A stretch of 64,000 nt of DNA from Punica granatum (lineage: Eukaryota; Streptophyta; Magnoliopsida; Myrtales; Lythraceae), in NCBI RefSeq assembly GCF_007655135.1, contig NC_045130.1, positions 1,302,001 to 1,366,000 of the forward strand. The letters are read 5' to 3'. The position numbers were made by a program, and so were the translations under genes. Positions 58,733 to 64,000 of this stretch are shown in pieces; the first letter of the stretch is position 1; each line of letters begins with the position of its first letter. Under the pieces are notes generated by a model. The model had not been told where the DNA came from. It searched no databases and saw only the letters and a list, made by a program, of their open reading frames with translations.

Positions 58733-61700
58733 TCACAATAGCAACACTCTGGGCTCTGCATTAACATCATGTATGAGAAAATACTGATATATATAATATA
58801 TCCAGGTGCAGAAAACATGCTATCTGTAAAATTCAAGAAAGACGAATTCAAGAAAGAGCGGGTCGTTTGTGCAGTCACGAAATAAAAGCAAGACCTAGTC
58901 ACCATACCACTTCTCAACTCGTGATGTAGAGAATTAGCATCCCTCTCTCGAGGAGACTTGGATTTGCCTGACTGACTCTTTTTCTTTACTCTTGAAGAGG
59001 TCAAAGAGCCTTCAACTGCAGGCAAAATGGAAGAAAGGATAACAAAAGGAGAGAATTCACGTCAACACTGAATACAGAAACATATAGTAGGATTTCAGTT
59101 CATGATCCATATCTCAGGTCTGATGAACTATATACTAATTTCTGAAGAGTAACTGGTATCATATATCTTCGGTTAGCTCCATAACGAGTTCGTCATCATC
59201 AAAAAAGCATTGGTCACCCAATTTTCTTATATGAGGATGCAATGAAACTGATGACTTTTTCAAATGAATATCAATTAATATATCCAGATTGTTTGTGCTA
59301 GATTTTGCTATAAAAAAATGGTTAGGTTTCGCCTGATCATAGGATTAATCAGATTTCCAAACCTTGCCATTCCCATACCACTTTCTGTTCACCCTTCACC
59401 AATTTTGGATACCGGTCTACACGGGAATCTTCTTGAACCAGTTCTTCAACCTGCAAAAGTGACTTAGTTGGAACATATTGACCTCTTCTTTGATGAAAGC
59501 AAGACGAAGTTTTTAAGTAAAAGAAAGAGAAGAATGCTACTTCACACCATACATACAATAGAACAACATCTCAGGATACACAATGAACATTGAGCAGGGG
59601 AAAGAAAAATAAAAAAAGAAGTATATGCTCCTGGTGAAATGATCAGTTCATTAAACATTTATGTACGATCACATAAGCCAGCATTCTAAAAACAAAACTG
59701 ACTATCCTCCTTCAAAACTTTTATATAAAGTCGTAGAATAAGGATAAAAGAAAAGGCAACTCTCTGATCCGTCCAAACAGGATAAGTATGAAAACAGGCA
59801 CTACTTTGAGCAATATAAATGATCAAGTCATGTTTACTTCATAAAATTGCAAAAATCAAGTGCAGGCAACCGGGCACTGTGGGCACTGTGGTTTGTGGAA
59901 TAAGTAAAGTTGTGGTTGCAGGAGAATTGGATACAAGGACATGGGCTTACCTTCTTCCATAGCAAGGGGTCCTTCCTTTCTTTGGGTAAAAGTAGGTGAT
60001 CCCTCAATCTAGTCGCAACTACCCATGATTCACCATTATCTCCCTTAGACAAAGCATTCTCCTCAAGTATGTCACACACCTATCACAGAGATAACACCTT
60101 CACTTATCTTTAGGTTTCCGGGCAACCAGACTCCCAAAGAACCAACAATATTTGAATAATTGGCTCTCCTCATAGAAAAAAATTCTGCTTTTGCACGACT
60201 CCAATATTGTCATTTTTTTTTCCCAGTCCATCGCCACTGTAGAAAGCTACTAATTACCACCTTGAGAATCACTACCTTATCAAATGCCATTGGCCTACTA
60301 ATCCCGATGCCAATATAACCTCAACCTCACCAAAAAGTCAATATGATGACTATGGATGCAGAAGAACTTCCCTGCTTAGGTCTCAATTCACGTCCATTTC
60401 ATTTGGTTTAAGGCTTTAGGCACCAACTCTATTTTAATATGATATAAAGAATGGCAGGTTTGCTACCTGATGATAAAGTTCTTCCACTCTGTGTGACAGA
60501 TACTGCTTCTTACGAATTCTCCGGATAAACACCATAAAACCCATAAGCTGTGGACCTCAATACAGTCAACAAGCTTCTATATATTGTTGTTAAAACGTAA
60601 GCACGGAAAATTTGCCTTTAGAAAGGAGTACCAAAGCGCAAATTGGCACAAGAAGTAACGCATGCTCAAGGACCCATTGACGAATGCGACAGCTATATGG
60701 CTTGTAATATTCTGCTAATGAGTCAGGACACCTATATTCTTTCATCCTACAGGAAACAAATAAGATATGAGCACAGAGTTCTAAACATAAAAGGCCTCCA
60801 ATGAAAATATTTTATTTGAAAGTAGGTACCCTGCAGGATTTGCCCGGGTCTCCAATAATTTTACGATGGTCTCCATTGCCCTTATCTTTGTGTACATGAA
60901 AAGAGACGAATCCCCACCAAAATCTTTCATGTGCAGTTGTCCATCTAAATCGTTTAATATATTGGTCTCCAGAACCTGTGCATGGTCATGTCACGTAAGA
61001 ATACAGACAGCATCCCAAGATTCCCAACAACCAGTGCAAATAACATCATGTGAAACAGCAAATAAACGACTGAAGGAGGTAGCAATTGTGACAAACCCAA
61101 GCTGTCCCAGCTCCGCCACACAAAAGTTGAGCATACTCTTCACATAAACGAGTTTCAACCCATTCTGACTGCAATTATATCACGAATACTTGCAAATTAG
61201 GTGGAGTAACAGAGGTGTTCAACCTCAACCATCTTCGTGTCACTTTGTAACAGATTGAGTATGGTGTCAAGAGGGACAGACAAGTTGCTTAGCTGTTTCG
61301 TTTATATCTCCATCTTCTACACATGACCTTCCCTGCTGTCTGTATCCTCGGACACATTCCAATTCTCCCTGATGGCATTCTCCATGTCTCGGGCAAGGCT
61401 CACAAGAATCTGAGATAATGTGATTGATTACATATTGGTGACACAATCGCAGGATGGAAGTAAGTAACAAGCAATCTTTTAAGTGATGGGTCGATTTCTT
61501 GTATCTAGGTGAAATGAGACATCGTAGAAAAAAAACAGAAACAAGCAAATCTTTTACATGGAAAGACCAAGGAAAGGAATATGGAGCTGACCGGAGGGGG
61601 AGAACTCCGCAGACTCGGCGTCACTGTTACAGAAAGGCTTAGTTTGCGGATTAACGACGCCGGCGAAGAAGTTGCAGGAAACGGCAACAGCAGAAGCGAT

Positions 61701-61850
61701 CGCGAGCACTGCGACGAGCTTCAGCAGCTCTTCCCTCGAGGGGAAGAAGCTTGACGGCGGCTCCAGGGCGCCGAGGGAGTGCAGAGAAGATCTCGAAGAC
61801 GAAGAAGGATCGAGCTTAGCTTTTACGCGCCTTTTCGGAGTCGAAGACAT
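58733..61850 (-). CDS. MAN1/Src1 C-terminal-domain protein (nuclear envelope type)
   Basis: Ten coding exons, in gene order: 61850-61592, 61409-61282, 61168-61097, 60975-60830, 60746-60632, 60547-60467, 60079-59951, 59450-59363, 59015-58908 and 58755-58733. Joins are phase-consistent and give 382 residues. There is a basic serine-rich N-terminus, a membrane segment at about 42-63 (LLKLVAVLAIASAVAVSCNF) and a Cys-rich lumenal start (DSCEPCPRHGECHQGELEC). A second membrane segment at about 228-249 (VLEHALLLVPICALLMGFMV) is followed by a helical region ending VVATRLRDHLLLPKERKDPL and a basic tail. This two-pass layout is that of the Man1-Src1p C-terminal family of inner nuclear membrane proteins (Arabidopsis At5g46560). 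The last exon choice (SEPRVLLL-stop) rests on phase and a family-like tail. In-frame ATGs upstream (to 62072) are less likely starts. Confidence 0.82.
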
Positions 61851-62639
61851 TTTTCGCGCAAAGCGCACAGAGAGTGAGTGAGAAAACAGCTTCGAGTTTG
61901 CCGTTGTTTTATATGGCAGACCGGTAGAGGACGAGTTGTAATCTGCGCCGGGCATACGCAAGCCCAGAACTCTAATGGGCTGGTCTAACGTTGAGTTGAT
62001 TTGGGCTTTTGATGGGCTTCTACGGAAGATCAATTTGTTTTTCGGCCCATTTTGATGGGAAATTAAAATCATCCTCTCTTGATGATGACATTGTCAACCC
62101 AAACGACAATTTCTCTTTAAGGACCCACGGGACAAAATATGGTCCATGAAAGAAACCTGTTAATTTTGGGTCACGCTCACAATAACTCGAACTACATGGC
62201 TCGTTCTATATCTCTATTTATTTCTCGAATTCCTTTTTTGGCACTCTAGGAAAGGAGGTATCATGAATTTAATCTAAAGAGGCAATACGGGATGCGGTAT
62301 CATTTGCAAGAGTGGCATCTGAAAATCCATCGTCATCATGTTTCTGGATTCATGTGGACCTTTAGGTATAGTGGCATCTGAAAATCCATCGTCATCATTG
62401 AATGATGTGGATCTTTGTACATGGCTCAATCATGTAGTCTAAGATATTCTTTTGGATTTTGAATTACAGCTGGTTCTGCTTTTAGCTGTAAATGAAAAAA
62501 AAAAATTATGGAACCAAGCCACTGAAGAAAAACCCATATGATCATCTTCCCTAAAGATTTTTTTCTTCATGATTTAAATTTATATATGATTATTATTGCT
62601 AGTAAAGAGATTATTTAATAAAATAATAATGACACAAGC
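61851..62639. other. Upstream region of the MAN1-like gene and spacer
   Basis: The part next to 61850 would be the promoter and leader of the minus-strand gene; GGCCCAT/TGGGCT-type motifs lie at 61974-62045. Further right is spacer with a 29-bp direct repeat (62311-62339, 62370-62398). Confidence 0.45.
62311..62398. repeat. 29-bp direct repeat, period 59
   Basis: AGTGGCATCTGAAAATCCAT plus CGTCATCAT occurs at 62311-62339 and 62370-62398 without mismatch. The following bases (GATTCATGTGGACCTTTAGG versus GAATGATGTGGATCTTTG) are also alike, so this is a diverged 59-bp tandem duplication. Confidence 0.85.
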
Positions 62640-62990
62640 CTAGTAAAATTCCCTGTTTGGTCGACCGGAACTTCTTGCTTTCCGCTCCTCTGTCGCTGTA
62701 ACCCAACAAAAAAAAAAAAAGGGAAGCAAACAAGACAGGCCGAGCTGTCCGGTAGTTTCCGAGCTTTGAGCGGAATCGAAACTCGTTGAATCTTGAGAGA
62801 GTTCTCTACGTTTCGACATCCGAGTCTGATTAGTCCCACTGCTGCTCGAGCTGAACCCACCTAAACCATCGCCATCGCCATCTCCCTCCTCTTCTCCCTC
62901 CGCATCTGCCAGGGATTTCTTAGGATGCCCAGATCGTCTTGCTGGGCTTCGACCACCGAGGATAGGAATTCCATTAATTAAAGCTGTCAT
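62640..62990 (-). CDS. Hypothetical small protein, head-to-head with VPS55
   Basis: An open frame of 116 codons begins MTALINGIPILGGRSPARRS and continues with an acidic GEEEGDGDGDG stretch and serine runs. The first 80 residues have a plausible coding composition. The later LSCLLPFFFFCWV part looks like read-through of an intron (poly-pyrimidine, then TTACAG), although that gap is only about 50 bp, short for a plant intron. No family is recognised. The start lies about 560 bp from the VPS55 start in the opposite direction, so the two may share a promoter or overlap in their leaders. Confidence 0.3.
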   Translation of the reverse strand: MTALINGIPILGGRSPARRSGHPKKSLADAEGEEEGDGDGDGLGGFSSSSSGTNQTRMSKRRELSQDSTSFDSAQSSETTGQLGLSCLLPFFFFCWVTATEERKARSSGRPNREFY

Positions 62991-63033
62991 CTTTGAGCTT
63001 GAGGCTGCTGCCCTGGTAGCGAGTTCAGCGTAT

Positions 63034-63036
<3 letters not shown>

Positions 63037-63067
<31 letters not shown>
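63037..63067 (+). repeat. CT microsatellite in the probable VPS55 leader
   Basis: About 15 CT units lie some 480 bp upstream of the VPS55 start codon, a common feature of plant 5' UTRs. Confidence 0.75.
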
Positions 63068-63074
<7 letters not shown>

Positions 63075-63546
63075 CTCTTCCCGTGTCTGGCTGTCTGTGC
63101 AGATGTCAAGTTCTTATTGTCAGTTGGATTTGGATCCCTAATTTGAACGACAAAGGATCTTGATTTGCGATTTTAGTTTCACCTTGTTCTTGCTTCAGGT
63201 GAAAATTAAAGAATCTTTCTGTGAACTGATAGAATTGGGATGCTTTACTTGGGCTTTGAGGGCATGAACAGATCCCTGTTTGTTGCAGAAGGAATGAATA
63301 ATTGGTTGTCTGGGCTCCTTGTTTCATAACTCTATTCATAACTGGTTAGTCGAACTGCATCAGTAATGGAATGCCCTAGACCATGTATGTGCTTTTGAAG
63401 CAATTGGCTTAGAGTAGCACTGAAATGCCCTTATCCTTTTAGGTCCCTGTTAGATGATTGATATTCTCGTCACATCACGTGGTCCATTACTTGGCTTTAT
63501 GCGAATTTCAGCTGTTCTGATCTATGAAGTGAAGCAAAACCTACCA

Positions 63547-64000
63547 ATGGCAGACATACCTGGTCATATGCGGGCCTGCTTGCATTCGGGGAAACTCGCT
63601 TTCTTGGCCATTTTGGTCTCCGGAGGGATCGTCTTACAAATCTTGGTCAGTAATATCACCACATTTGATTGACTCTATTGATACTTCAGCAATAATAAAA
63701 AAAATAGAAACGTGGAGGTTTTTCAACAGAGCCATTAACATTCTCTCAACTTTCAACTGTGACGCTGCAGGCATGTGCGTTGTACGATAATTGGTGGCCA
63801 ATGCTGACTGGTGAGTAAACATTGGATTTTGGTGCTTTACGAGTTTCTTTTGTAGTCCAATATCCATCTGCTATTCGATGTTTCTTTCTGCTGTAATTTT
63901 TTCTCTCTTTGGAAGAGCATTCTTTGCAGTGCACAAGTGCTTTCTCTTTTAGGAAGAGAGGGCTTTGTGTTCTTCCTTCAGTTTATGGAACTTTTATTTA
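63547..64000 (+). CDS. VPS55: Vacuolar protein sorting-associated protein 55 homologue (5' part)
   Basis: Vps55 is a small four-pass endosomal membrane protein that works with Vps68 in traffic from late endosome to vacuole. Exon 1 (63547-63645) encodes MADIPGHMRACLHSGKLAFL and on through AILVSGGIVLQIL, the first membrane segment. Exon 2 (63771-63810) encodes ACALYDNWWPMLT and ends in phase 1 at GTGAGT. The rest of the gene lies beyond the right edge, and 63811-64000 is intron. The two exons match the conserved start of plant VPS55 (usually about 140 residues). In Arabidopsis VPS55 (At1g32410) is the neighbour of TOM2A (At1g32400), which agrees with this window. Confidence 0.88.

Noticed and set aside
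58690..59025. MAN1-like last exon read through to the stop at 58690
   Set aside because: The frame passes through an intron-like stretch; splicing at 58908/58755 gives a shorter tail that looks like the family's usual end.

Overview
This is nuclear DNA from a flowering plant, very probably a core eudicot; I cannot name the species. The genes have many short introns with GT-AG borders in AT-rich spacers, the proteins are land-plant types (chloroplast SufD, a PPR-SMR protein, a GARP pseudo-response regulator), and the spacers hold plant MITEs and tRNA-derived SINEs.

Layout. 1-12.5 kb: AT-rich spacer with MITEs, a SINE relic, a GTTATCAC inverted-repeat block and a decayed gene fragment. 12.5-25.1 kb, all on +: SUFD (chloroplast Fe-S assembly), an intronless PPR-SMR gene (SOT1-like), a small protein gene with a leader intron, TOM2B, and a snoRNA cluster of three box C/D RNAs with a site II, telo-box and TATA promoter. 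26.4-29.6 kb, -: a ten-exon inositol polyphosphate 5-phosphatase (5PTase2-like). 29.7-40.6 kb: gene-free, with inverted MITE pairs. 40.6-50.1 kb, -: TOM2A (six exons, SINE in intron 2) and APRR2 (eleven coding exons). 51-58.7 kb: spacer with a 2.1 kb inverted-repeat transposon. 58.7-61.9 kb, -: a ten-exon MAN1/Src1 C-terminal-domain protein. 63.5 kb to the right edge, +: the first two coding exons of VPS55.

The genes are not one pathway; most are housekeeping or organelle functions. The order is informative. From memory, Arabidopsis keeps pieces of it at three places: TOM2B, TOM2A, VPS55 and SUFD on chromosome 1 (At1g32370-At1g32500); 5PTase2 and APRR2 side by side on chromosome 4 (At4g18010/At4g18020); the MAN1-like gene and SOT1 close together on chromosome 5 (At5g46560/At5g46580). 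The window looks like an unfractionated version of one ancestral block.

The least expected content is the snoRNA cluster at 24.1-25.0 kb, which has no ORF to flag it. It is supported by C and D boxes, terminal stems, and guide stretches complementary to 18S and 25S rRNA. Exon borders were placed by hand from splice motifs and reading-frame continuity. All seven complete or partial spliced models, and the 84-codon one, keep an open frame.
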